A model generated the notes under the pieces. That model had not been told where the DNA came from. It saw only the letters and a list, made by a program, of their open reading frames with translations, and ran no database searches. Position numbers and translations under genes: made by a program. 64,000 nt of DNA. Source: an uncultured Lachnospiraceae bacterium (GTDB taxonomy: Bacteria > Bacillota > Clostridia > Lachnospirales > Lachnospiraceae). The stretch covers positions 1 through 64,000 of the forward strand of contig CAKSBI010000002.1 of NCBI GenBank assembly GCA_934437985.1. Reading direction: 5' to 3'. This document shows positions 52,601 to 59,318 of this stretch, piece by piece. Position 1 is the stretch's first letter. Every line of letters starts with the position of its first letter.

Positions 52601-52634
52601 CAAGAAGAGAGTTAAGATAGTTGTAGTTAAGTAA
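43644..52634 (+). CDS. Giant Sec-exported Calx-beta surface protein (~2996 residues)
   Basis: Signal peptide (to about residue 33, VAVLA-EE). Two Calx-beta domains at about 65-315 (with a long insert) and 325-450; a large beta-rich middle with repeated Gly/Ser/Asn segments; an Asp-rich linker near 1465-1490 (GDDGDDEGDDDKKDD); a soluble propeller-like region from about 1780 to 2290 with repeats of LLFTFDDGERD type; Pro/Thr linker (about 2815-2890) with a 24-bp tandem repeat; lysine-rich C-terminal module (about 2900-2996) ending IVVVK. No sortase motif or membrane anchor. ATG 43644 (GAGGAG) is chosen over 43596/43623. Begins 67 bp after the peptide gene, so probably co-transcribed. Likely adhesin or surface matrix. 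Confidence 0.9.
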   Translation: MKRKCVSSCLKKMTAGVLAASMLLGNNVAVLAEETAQKKAALNAATEADENKLKEAIRDSQELVDKYPDGIFNFLTTQMEIGEGDNYLEIAVIRQGGTAGTAKVRFKAIDVTASYGDDYKIYESRKKMKSGKGAMEKDKSSVPLIEAVMKDEVNISVDGNEGVDAEDAGAENIVSAAVLDNASGGSSGEVISDNAVAVSELKDATKADAVSAENDGRVSDDGTLRGKKQAQTGSTGSRPDWKMVTDNSVADEVRYNFDTFIDCVGGSETTLTFEDGEYVKYLYLVPEDDDVSESEEQVILGLLKDTAADAAPVGDYYNAYVNIKDNDSFEQSTYEFSKEKITADGKQVSVVIKRLTGTAQYDTIYVGTEAVTAAEGYDYKAGTKKVSFFAGQTEQKVTIDILNNSDRQVDKTFDIALSRDGETAFDSKCRVTIPASADADTEEVKLSAEALDTSAEKISPNGRSDRKGNWLITSADMTTWTSGNGRAAKPNSSDLRFSFTGRGTSGAKSDSIKLYGTSRLEYGYWNNGNGRSWTTDEYYYKNWWNKLWNKKTWYKQDHHEDNFNTKFMINGNTKAQTAGRSGWTAVGVKPGNNSEWNCSSFGFEAYAGGGNNTDANTNAIRLILKKYAVQCNNSTRFKTTEYTMDGMDKLKKKSESDITPIMVLSGIGSKVGNNVSSIGKDNYQEVYRSDALEFRFSNGIDSNIFTFDGIQASTDNKNWVKVSSGYTVVLNSSFFDKLNCFSTDKLYFKPVITHKDSTVKFTLDNKNKGTYTNLSENKSFTLKVGDKIYGIEGKSGAVSSYMPTFYVSVSGKASSSEVVKRISKWRTRKILTTYRSGFDSFSPAGSNGLELDSSNVAGAVANVRLVSTSEIIKLAYENPEVTVKADPSMYRNTYTNLNYVLDGKTYHTAVGSELEAFQEAMGENYKADTDKAVSVSFDYKYDTTFRNGKSSQQSEFGNVRSAVFTVYDSGNDVLSQKTLYPDANGHFTLSGTWKELKWLDDTYATIIFNGSRKVSGSYMTSLETVIDYTCNSASRVTVSDSNGNIMSDKSGNSVGTVGTDLVFAKLNPLDTYTMNSTSSSPFATRWADYSLDTDNDGSYDSISSAKERLKALGKDVDLIGALYVYYGNKFTYTPDTYAKSRVYYDFVRNLVVGGNTTVQLELRERYKTVLRPEIISERPLTGAQVTIGGVKQIEGDEDGYYTDEGPYIKGQNYLVDIRYQGVNFTSYVTGTGSNNAIIDTTQYMFPVNFSATVEDEAVSDLETTCLLKIQDKDVKFGFDFESSKSLRANKAVLRVYDGNYKNCIYTTTVSRDNTDTPFSASFNPLKVGAKAGYTMTIQGIYNDGSNDYVYPEVRCGFSFSEPLGVFTMASSFSSGFNKALKVIGKVATKFDLPINYDIEGNMNKSTYNIDNSPVTTYQIAFGYNNDVMSELKQQQYEYRAQNKGVAMSGRDNVKKYLEKLFDDIDSGDDGDDEGDDDKKDDGQQGKNEDNAEGASEKAGKAMAEDAPKKMDTSSSFGFNFSVAVILTLETGLKDESNGSYYESDGYTYFDSLAFVGAANAEAHFSAVYTTPIGVDIIGEMDATGKAAVGFGVESDNAKKYDDMFNLTKNKDEKSGDFKLDSDHFSMYTKFLVNPTITLGAGVGVGGGKISVTVSGTAAFEFAFTQPIMGNNYTSAGEGDVTLSVDLKLKILFFKKSWTLYKSNKMNLFEYGSQSIAEMMSDFEENYLYDNIDDPVNTELISRDYLKNRSEWCPEMLSAQGVTDYTENVLLEGMNPDTETKLVNLNDGHYLLLFTFDDGERDIKNGSALAYSYYNNDRWSVPVIIDDDGTWDENPDAFVIGDRVLITWSDASREYTDEDDTKTLLNLSDISAAWFDIESGRMGDAFSITETVTEGDNKDMFCDSEPHIAYDEVTDRILLMFTRTDYDDKAYSSSVSDPASEVQDGGDITTYGDIINGYSVSAARFASYDESQGEYVWDTIVSKGSTVPDINYLDLGVSGEVKTVTEDTPEVVTVYDEQGNPSEEERVTEKLKTVYEVADQYDVNYVDPRVIESDMICYNQLAIYTYVMDCDADLATSDDRQVYAQIYNFDTGLFYNPIQLTGEKGSYSNVEFARCKNMTYLFWNSNGDIVNANITDLVGSMDTENGILKKKVVSVPVWGKDESGNMVDTGSKDVSMYIVDQTGRQEGSFIQTAVKHNSVVEEDGTVTEDRIDDFQVIANDNAMYLLWTALNTKEADASKSGVDNVIHETQIYGAYCEPQYECQFVPYEFKDDEYVEYTFAEGKGRDTYPVSFKTLKERSEEGLSVSAGEVHVFDYSTEEDLNGYTGVVKAGDKAVRKLYTTCQGYEWSQPVQITDENGANINALSAALADDNTFMASYAKAEYKLNSDKVFEEKTDNEKLVVASFGMTSDIVMGDIVLENDVNYPGRIANASVDVTNDGFAPIEGIQYKSYLENNGNIMEGTETEWKDLADSSSDTEQSGSERELTEEKKDTVEETPVYNNNVLIGGNTVTVQTGVKLPDEFDAVTYVVVIKDNNDKEIRVEKKIESTSDVSIAVTGTEIYSDGLAGISISAINNGNRDYEGSITAKAGGKDIAAAENVVVPYGESVNLELLADISDVDFGDVQTAQDGSKYDEMAVTLQAGDYSTDTVITRATSAESGKAYDSITDFGIGIKENIEDEVGTSPKIKEVGNKLDVSDDDYTIFTPVVRGSQDNADVNTRVLWESSDPSIGYVSEDGMFIPMKEGKVTVTAKLYPLTDTIGGVGSSVSGSEDAESGNASGGFGSIASYGTSGSFIRSPELYRIPDGLCKTASVDVEVKKAAVTPTPTPTPTATPTAAPTGTPGPDGTPAPVQSGSPEPTTPAQETAAPTADVTAAPTADVTAAPTMAVSPVPTDIDVKDDNASSKKQLKISSVKKVKPGSKKVVVKADAGKLKLKVYKNKALASKDKKKGLVAQYTVKLKKKGKYVFRLKKKLIKKQAVSIVLTKDGYKKRVKIVVVK
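52230..52291 (+). repeat. 24-bp tandem repeat in the Pro/Thr linker
   Basis: The unit ACTGCAGCTCCAACTGCCGA(+4) occurs at 52230-52253 and 52254-52277, then a third, partial copy follows. It codes for TAAPTADV. In-frame, so only linker length changes. Confidence 0.85.
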
Positions 52635-52674
52635 TAACATACAATATATGTTGATTGGTTTTACTGAGTTTTAT

Positions 52675-52716
52675 GCACAGCCGGTATCTGTTCCGGCTGT
52701 GCTAAAACTTTGTTTT
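52675..52716 (+). terminator. Terminator after the giant surface protein
   Basis: A perfect 10-bp stem, GCACAGCCGG (52675-52684) with CCGGCTGTGC (52693-52702), loop of 8 nt, followed by an imperfect T-run (TAAAACTTTGTTTT). It ends the export/peptide/surface-protein unit. Confidence 0.8.
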
Positions 52717-52763
52717 GGTATTATATATTACACATTGAATACATTATATGAGGGGAGAAAGCT

Positions 52764-55700
52764 ATGAAAAGACTGAAGGATAACATAATATTTGTTGTGA
52801 TAATAGTTGTAATCTTGCTTGGTTTTTTTATCATCTCAAATGAAGAATACATTCGCTCTAATCCTTTTCAGAAAGAGTTTACTATTGATACGCCTCTTGC
52901 AAACTACATAGCAGATAATGGTAATAATATTATAATTGATAACGGAGGCCACAGATTAGTAGTTACGGACCGCTCAAGAAAGCTATTGAAGACTATTAAT
53001 GGCAGTTATGATGAAGATAACTTCAGTAATGCGACAGAGGTTGCATGTGATAATGAAGATAACATATATGTTATTGACAAACCTGTTGATGAGCTTAACC
53101 AATATGCGGCAGGAGGAAGAATAATAAGGTTTGATGCATCGGGTAGATACCTGAAAGAGGTATTGTGCGACGACAGCGAGTCGGAGTCTGGTGTGGTTAA
53201 CAGCCTGTATGGGTTAAAGATATATGGTGACAGGCTTTATGTTGTAAGAACGAAGGAAAATGATATAGAAGCTTTGTGTATTGACCTGAATACAGATGAG
53301 ATAATTGAACAAAAGACATATGAATATGAAGATGCATATATAAAAATTGCTGATGCTGCAGTTAACAGCAGACTTGAAATATGTTTTGCTACAAGGTATG
53401 GGGTGGCTTTCAGATACGATGATCAGGGAATAGAATGTATATATGGTGGGAAATATGCGGTATCTGTAAGCGAGATATCCCTTGCATATGAAGTTGATTT
53501 TACGGAAGATGATTCGGTATGTGTTAATGACCTTGGACTTAGAAGAATTGTACTGATACCAAAAAAAGGCGATAAAAGCAAAATAATAGACAGATATGAA
53601 ACGGTTGATGATGACAGCCGGATTAATTACGATGATGTAGTAGATGCACCGATGTATTCTAACCTTGGTGTATTTGGTGACAAAATATCGGTTATATCAA
53701 GTGATTATAAGTACGATGATACAATTGAAGATTATGTATATCAGTACAAGATATATGTTAAGAACCTTGATGGTGAGGTGTTATACAGTGACTGCCTGTT
53801 GGAAAGTGGAGATGACTATTCTGTAAGGGCAGTACTGGTTAAAGCGGCAATAGTATTATTTATTATTATATTGATATATTCGGCTGCCAGATTAATGAGG
53901 ATAATGAGACGTTCAAAAAGTCTTGCACTTGGGAAAATTCAAGTGATTACCTTTGTGACAGCACTAGTTGTCGCTGTATTCGTTGCCGTAACTATGGCTG
54001 ATAATTACAATGGACGTTATGCTGATGAGATGGTCAATAAGATGACGAATATTGTCCAGATGACATGCAAGCTGATAGATTATAAGGATATAGAGAAGAT
54101 AAACAAACCATCAGATTACAGAAGTAAGCATTATAACGCAGTGGATGAGGCAGTTTCCGGAGTATTGAAGAATGAAACCAACAGGGAAAGTGGTCTGTAT
54201 TGTGTAATATATAAGGTGTTTGGTAATTCCGTATGGGAAATATATTCTGACCCATATTATCATGGAGGCTTCTACCCAATGCCGGGAGCTTACGAAGGCT
54301 CGGGGGAACAAAGTCTGTATGAAACAGGTGAGACCTATGTGAATAATAATTTTTCCAATGCTACAGGAAACTATATGATGGTAATCTCACCGATAAAGGA
54401 TGATGATGGCAGGGTAGTTGCACTTACTGAGATAGGGATTGACCTGTCTGAGTTTTCAAGTCAGAACGATGCATTGTTATTTTCTGTAATAATGTACGTA
54501 ATTATGGGAATTATCGTCGCTTTACTTTTATTTGGTGAGGTTATCGGTGCAAGGGAAGCGATTGTACAGATGAAAGATGATAAGAGAAAAGCCAGGGAGA
54601 TTAATGTAATGGCAATCAGACCAATAGTATTTGTTGTCTTTTTTGCCTCAAATATGTCTACCGCATTCATGCCGATATATGGAGAAAGTCTGTTCGATGC
54701 CAGTTTTCCAATGCCTGCAGAGATGGCAGCAGCATTTCCTTTGTCCGCTGAGATGTTTGTGGCAACGCTGATATCAATATTTGCCGGTAATCTTGTTGAT
54801 AAATATGGTGAGAGGAATATCAGTGTCGTGGCTATGCTGTTCTATATTGCAGGTCTTGGCGGCTCGGGATTTGCAACCGACCTGTATCAGCTTATTGCGG
54901 CCAATATCCTGGTAGGTATAGGTGGTGGTCTGTTCCTGATCGCAATTAATTCATATATTGCTTCAAGAGATAAGGATGAGGAGCGTGGACGCGGTTTTTC
55001 ATGCTTCAATGCAGCACTGGCTGCCGGTGGGAACTGTGGAACGGTTGTCGGTTCCATGATAGCAGAGAAGACCGGATACAGACTTGTATTTATAGTGGGG
55101 GCAGTTCTGATCGTAGGTGCTGCCGGGCTTGTGGTTATTGGAATGAATAAGAAACGCAGTGAAGGTACAGATGTGCTGATGCAGGATGACAGTAACGTGT
55201 CAGAAGAGAACAGTATGGGAATATTGAAGTTTATAACAACTCCGCGTGTATTATTATTTATACTTATGATAATTATGCCATACCTTGTATGTGGTTCATT
55301 CCTGACATATTTCTTCCCATTATATGGCGCAGAAAATGGACTGACAGAGATGCAGATATCACTTGCGTTTTTGATAAGCGGAGTTATATCAATATATGCA
55401 GGACCGGTACTTTCTGATGCTGCAATAGCTGTACTTGGATGTAAGAGATCCATAATCCTTGGCTCTGTTATGTACGTTGCAGCCATAATGTATTTTGTCT
55501 ATAATCCGGGAATAGAGGCATGTTTTGTTGTTATTACCCTGTTTTCACTGGCTGACAGCTTCGGACTTACATCACAGGATGTATATTTCAGTGGACTTGA
55601 TGAGGTTTCAGCACTGGGAAGCGGAAAAGCAATGGCAGTAAAATCAGTATTTGAAAATATAGCGAATGTATTTGGACCAATTGTATATGGTATTGTATTA

Positions 55701-55841
55701 CTGTATGGTGCAGGATATGGTAATGCCATGATATGTGTTGTATTCTGTATCATGCTTGTAATATACGTTGTGTACACATTGTTTGATATCAGGAAAAATA
55801 ATACAGAAGTAAGCTTAAGGAAAGGGCAGGCCGATGAGTGA
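52764..55841 (+). CDS. Fusion of an extracytoplasmic propeller and Cache-like sensor with an MFS transporter
   Basis: 1025 residues: an N-terminal membrane helix (about 8-26); NHL/beta-propeller-like outer domain (about 40-335, with GNNIIIDNGGHRLVV and NIYVIDKPVDEL); helices near 358-376 and 392-412; a Cache-like outer domain (about 420-560); a helix near 570-595; then about ten helices of a Major Facilitator domain (about 615-1005) with VDKYGERN near 682, the conserved loop motif. I know of no characterised protein with this order, so transport may be gated by outside ligands (inference). GAGGGGAGA precedes the ATG. Its last 8 bp overlap the acetyltransferase gene. The transported compound is unknown. 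Confidence 0.85.
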   Translation: MKRLKDNIIFVVIIVVILLGFFIISNEEYIRSNPFQKEFTIDTPLANYIADNGNNIIIDNGGHRLVVTDRSRKLLKTINGSYDEDNFSNATEVACDNEDNIYVIDKPVDELNQYAAGGRIIRFDASGRYLKEVLCDDSESESGVVNSLYGLKIYGDRLYVVRTKENDIEALCIDLNTDEIIEQKTYEYEDAYIKIADAAVNSRLEICFATRYGVAFRYDDQGIECIYGGKYAVSVSEISLAYEVDFTEDDSVCVNDLGLRRIVLIPKKGDKSKIIDRYETVDDDSRINYDDVVDAPMYSNLGVFGDKISVISSDYKYDDTIEDYVYQYKIYVKNLDGEVLYSDCLLESGDDYSVRAVLVKAAIVLFIIILIYSAARLMRIMRRSKSLALGKIQVITFVTALVVAVFVAVTMADNYNGRYADEMVNKMTNIVQMTCKLIDYKDIEKINKPSDYRSKHYNAVDEAVSGVLKNETNRESGLYCVIYKVFGNSVWEIYSDPYYHGGFYPMPGAYEGSGEQSLYETGETYVNNNFSNATGNYMMVISPIKDDDGRVVALTEIGIDLSEFSSQNDALLFSVIMYVIMGIIVALLLFGEVIGAREAIVQMKDDKRKAREINVMAIRPIVFVVFFASNMSTAFMPIYGESLFDASFPMPAEMAAAFPLSAEMFVATLISIFAGNLVDKYGERNISVVAMLFYIAGLGGSGFATDLYQLIAANILVGIGGGLFLIAINSYIASRDKDEERGRGFSCFNAALAAGGNCGTVVGSMIAEKTGYRLVFIVGAVLIVGAAGLVVIGMNKKRSEGTDVLMQDDSNVSEENSMGILKFITTPRVLLFILMIIMPYLVCGSFLTYFFPLYGAENGLTEMQISLAFLISGVISIYAGPVLSDAAIAVLGCKRSIILGSVMYVAAIMYFVYNPGIEACFVVITLFSLADSFGLTSQDVYFSGLDEVSALGSGKAMAVKSVFENIANVFGPIVYGIVLLYGAGYGNAMICVVFCIMLVIYVVYTLFDIRKNNTEVSLRKGQADE

Positions 55842-56724
55842 AGATAAGCTATTAGACGATATGTATTTTGGTTATCCGGAGGATGCAGACCTGCCGGGAC
55901 TTAAAAAGCTGTGGCTTGAGTGCTACCCCGGTGATGATGAATTCTGCAGCTTTTATTTTAACCAATACTATAAGAGAGAAAGATGTGTTGTTCTGAAGCG
56001 GGGAGATATAATAGTCTGTGTTGCACATTTTCTGTATGGAAAGATATATTGTGGGAATTCAGACGCACCTGTTATATATATGTATGCCGGAGGTACAGAT
56101 AAAAGGTACAGAAAGAATGGATATTTCAGGCTCTTTAACGACCTTTTGCGGGATTATTGTACAACAAATGAGTATGCGGCATATGTATTTACTGCAAATG
56201 ACGGACTTGAACAGATGTATGATAACATGAACTATAAGAGAACATCTACACTTAATGTTACTACGATAATGCCCGGCAGGAAAAATGTAGTAACAAGACG
56301 GGGCGACTTAAAAAAATGTTCATATGGGGATTTTTACGCCATGCGCAAAGCGTATGTATGCAGGAAGCATGGCGGACTGTTGTGGGATGGACCTGTAATG
56401 GAATTGTTATATGAAGCATTTAATGTTGACGGCGGCATATATACGATGGATATTGACGGCAGAATGTATTATGTGGTAGTAAGTGATCTGCCGGATGAGA
56501 TATTCGTCAGGGAGACAGACATATATCCGGGGGATATTGACAGGATGGCGGCGGCGTTATCTGCCATGTATGGAGATAAAAAAATACGTATATATTCAAG
56601 GACCGGAACAGTCTATGGAGATTATCCATACGATGTAATATATTATGGACATGGCAGACTTACGGATAACAGATATCCCGAAGAGCTCATGAAGGATATA
56701 TATATTAATCTTATAGAAGAATGA
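55834..56724 (+). CDS. GNAT-family N-acyltransferase
   Basis: 296 residues. The N-terminal 140 residues show the GNAT fold with an acyl-CoA pyrophosphate loop (GGTDKRYRKNGYFRLFND near residue 87) and FTANDGLEQMYDNMNYKR near 128; the C-terminal half resembles a sterol-carrier/Eis-like domain, suggesting an Eis-like acetyltransferase of amines. Overlaps the sensor-MFS gene by 8 bp, so translation is coupled. The substrate is not readable. Confidence 0.85.
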   Translation: MSEDKLLDDMYFGYPEDADLPGLKKLWLECYPGDDEFCSFYFNQYYKRERCVVLKRGDIIVCVAHFLYGKIYCGNSDAPVIYMYAGGTDKRYRKNGYFRLFNDLLRDYCTTNEYAAYVFTANDGLEQMYDNMNYKRTSTLNVTTIMPGRKNVVTRRGDLKKCSYGDFYAMRKAYVCRKHGGLLWDGPVMELLYEAFNVDGGIYTMDIDGRMYYVVVSDLPDEIFVRETDIYPGDIDRMAAALSAMYGDKKIRIYSRTGTVYGDYPYDVIYYGHGRLTDNRYPEELMKDIYINLIEE

Positions 56725-56757
56725 CTCACAGTACCAGGAGAGGAGATATAGGTTCAT

Positions 56758-57714
56758 ATGAGTTATAGAAAGACAAAAAGTGACCTGAGGATAGAAAATG
56801 AGGCATACATAAGAAATCTGGCTGACAGTAAGGTATTAAGCTATATTGATATCACGGACAGCAGTCTGTTTAAAGAGTATGCTAAGAACAATTATTTTGC
56901 GGATACTACATTTCAGATGCTGTATGGATGGAGTGGGAGCTGTCATTTCTGTATAAGCAGTGTGGAGGGCGGTATCTGCTGTATGGGGATTGGAGTAGAT
57001 GATAATCTGTCATGCGGTATAATAGCAAAGGACAGCACGGGAATTAAGAATTGTGTTGACAGGATAAGAAGCATCCTGTCAGGACGTAGTGAAATTATTA
57101 TAGATAATATACCCGAAGAACAGTTATGCGCTATAAGGGAGTGCCTGGATAGTGACGGAGTGGTGTACTGCATAGAATCTGATGAAGATTTTGCTGACTA
57201 TCTGTATACGATAGATAATTATATAAGTCTTGACGGAAAGCAGAATAAGACCAAACGTGGCAATATGAACAGGCTTTTGCGTGAGTACCCTGATATAAGA
57301 TATGAGGAATATACCGGAGATAAGATTCAGGATGTCCTGGAAGTATTCAGGGGTTGGTGCTCCTGTTATGATTGCAGCAAATGCGTATTTGGATGTGAAT
57401 ATGATGCATTACAGAGAATGATGGAAGTATACGATGATAAGAATGTATGTTCTGTAGTATATATAGGTGAAGAACCGGTAGCATTTTCATTATGTGCAGT
57501 GATAAGTGATGATGTTATAGCCTGTCTGATACAGAAGACGAAGTACCCGATAAGGGGGCTTGCTTATTATGCGAGCTATTGTATTAAAGACAGGTATCAG
57601 GGCAGCAGGTATATTGACCTGTGCGAGGATATGGGTATAGAAGGGCTGCGTATGGATAAGAAATCCCTGCATCCGGATCTGATGGTTAATAAGTACAGGG
57701 TAATAGTAAAATAA
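56758..57714 (+). CDS. DUF2156 (LPG-synthase-type, GNAT-fold) protein
   Basis: 318 residues with the DUF2156 plan of two GNAT-like lobes: YFADTTFQMLYGWSGSC near residue 43, the hallmark DGKQNKTKRGNMNRLLREYPD near 160 and the C-terminal CEDMGIEGLRMDKKSLHP motif. Relatives transfer amino acids from aminoacyl-tRNA to phosphatidylglycerol, but this stand-alone domain lacks the membrane flippase part. It follows the acetyltransferase by 33 bp. Confidence 0.85.
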   Translation: MSYRKTKSDLRIENEAYIRNLADSKVLSYIDITDSSLFKEYAKNNYFADTTFQMLYGWSGSCHFCISSVEGGICCMGIGVDDNLSCGIIAKDSTGIKNCVDRIRSILSGRSEIIIDNIPEEQLCAIRECLDSDGVVYCIESDEDFADYLYTIDNYISLDGKQNKTKRGNMNRLLREYPDIRYEEYTGDKIQDVLEVFRGWCSCYDCSKCVFGCEYDALQRMMEVYDDKNVCSVVYIGEEPVAFSLCAVISDDVIACLIQKTKYPIRGLAYYASYCIKDRYQGSRYIDLCEDMGIEGLRMDKKSLHPDLMVNKYRVIVK

Positions 57715-57791
57715 ACCGGGTAATACCTCTTTGCAGATTTGCAACGCCGGCTGATATGTGTTATATTTTTCTTGTGGAGGTGACGCATAGA

Positions 57792-59087
57792 ATGAGTGGT
57801 AACAGGGCATCAAGATCATCAGGCCGGATAATTATGTCCTTATGCGAGGAGGCAGGCATATCAAGAAGTGAGCTTGCCAGAAGGCTGGGAATAACACCAT
57901 CACAGATCAGCCGTATCATAAATGAAGATACGAAGACAATAAGCAGTGAGATGTTAGTTGCACTTTCGGGGGAATTTGGGGTTTCAACCGATTACATATT
58001 AGGTATTTCAGACAGGAAAAGCACTGGCAATAACAGCAGTGACAGTAAAAGCACTGACAATAGCAGCAGTGGCGGTGGGACAATAACGGTGTCAAGAACA
58101 CCGATGCTGCTGATGAGTTCGGCATTCCCCCTGGGAGGATGCCTTGAATATGTTGAGGGTATAGAGGATGTTCCACAGAGGGAAGTGGCGTATGCAGAGT
58201 ACTATTACTTCAGCGGACAGCACGAAAAGTCAGTTGAGTATGCAGAGATGTACCTGAACCATGAGGATATAATGCTGAAGCTTTCGGCAAATCTTATATA
58301 TACATTTGCCAATCTGTCACTGGACAGGATTAACTCCGCCAGGTTTGGGCTTGAGAGGCTGCAGGAATATCTGGCAAAGGCAATGTCACAGAGTATAGAT
58401 AAAAAGACACAGGCATATTGTGTGTTTGTGGCATCAGCAGCCAATACCCTGCTTCATCTTAACGTAGGTGATATGCATTCGCTGTCAGACCATCTTACGG
58501 AATTTTCTGAGGGGATGCAGCTCTGGGGTATATATGTCCTGGCACACAGGGCATATCTTAACAAGGAATATGAGCGGTCACTTGGAATTGTCCAGGCCAG
58601 TCTTATGACCTGTGGAAAAGTATATCCGATAGCAATGATATACCTGAACCTGGTCGCAGCGATGGATGCAATGAACATGAAGGAGACTGATAAAGCGAAG
58701 AAGTACTTTATGGAAGCGTGGCGGATAGCAGAACCGGATGACCTGATAGAAGGAATAGGTGAACACCATGGGCTTTTGCAGGGACTTATCGAGACCTGTC
58801 TGAAAAAGGATTATCCAAAGGATTATGCAAGAATTATTGATATTACATATAAGTTCAGTGCAGGCTGGAGGCGGATACACAATCCTGATACTAATGAAGA
58901 TGTGGCAGATAATCTCACAACTACGGAATTTACGGTTGCAATGCTTGCTAACAGGGGATGGACCAACATAGAGATAGCAGAGCATCTGGGTATTACACAG
59001 AGAACGGTAAAACAGCATCTGACCTGTATATTTAATAAATTAGGCATTAATAGCCGGAAACAATTAAAAGCATTTATGCTGCGCTGA
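57792..59087 (+). CDS. Regulator with XRE HTH at the N-terminus and LuxR HTH at the C-terminus
   Basis: 431 residues. XRE HTH at about 10-65 (SRSELARRLGITPSQISRIIN), a low-complexity Ser/Asn/Gly linker (about 76-98, imperfect repeats of KSTDNSS type), a helical TPR-like middle (about 120-350), and a LuxR/GerE HTH at 370-431 (NIEIAEHLGITQRTVKQHL, then FNKLGINSRKQLKAF). Carrying both DNA-binding domains is rare. RBS GGAGGTGA and ATG 57792; upstream in-frame codons lack one. Likely the local regulator of the surface/export genes (inference). Confidence 0.88.
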   Translation: MSGNRASRSSGRIIMSLCEEAGISRSELARRLGITPSQISRIINEDTKTISSEMLVALSGEFGVSTDYILGISDRKSTGNNSSDSKSTDNSSSGGGTITVSRTPMLLMSSAFPLGGCLEYVEGIEDVPQREVAYAEYYYFSGQHEKSVEYAEMYLNHEDIMLKLSANLIYTFANLSLDRINSARFGLERLQEYLAKAMSQSIDKKTQAYCVFVASAANTLLHLNVGDMHSLSDHLTEFSEGMQLWGIYVLAHRAYLNKEYERSLGIVQASLMTCGKVYPIAMIYLNLVAAMDAMNMKETDKAKKYFMEAWRIAEPDDLIEGIGEHHGLLQGLIETCLKKDYPKDYARIIDITYKFSAGWRRIHNPDTNEDVADNLTTTEFTVAMLANRGWTNIEIAEHLGITQRTVKQHLTCIFNKLGINSRKQLKAFMLR

Positions 59088-59145
59088 GAAAATGTCCGTG
59101 TGTATGGACATAACTTAAGAATAACCGCATAGAACAACAAGAATA

Positions 59146-59180
59146 TGGACACATCCTTACGAGGAGGTGTCCATTTTTGT
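59146..59180 (+). terminator. Terminator after the dual-HTH regulator
   Basis: TGGACAC (59146-59152) pairs with GTGTCCA (59167-59173), helped by TCC/GGA inside, and TTTTTG follows. It separates the regulator from the next surface protein. Confidence 0.8.
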
Positions 59181-59318
59181 TATAAAATGTACGATGTCAG
59201 AAGGAATACCATGACATATAATTATATATAAAACCTTGAAATGGTATTATTCTGAACATATCAGGCAGACAGGCAGATCACGGATATCTGTCCTGACGGA
59301 AGGGGAGGAGATAAGGCT

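Noticed and set aside
51998..52603. Minus-strand ORF rich in Val/Gly/Ala opposite the Pro/Thr linker
   Set aside because: It is the antisense of the repeat-bearing linker; composition is explained by the plus-strand codons.
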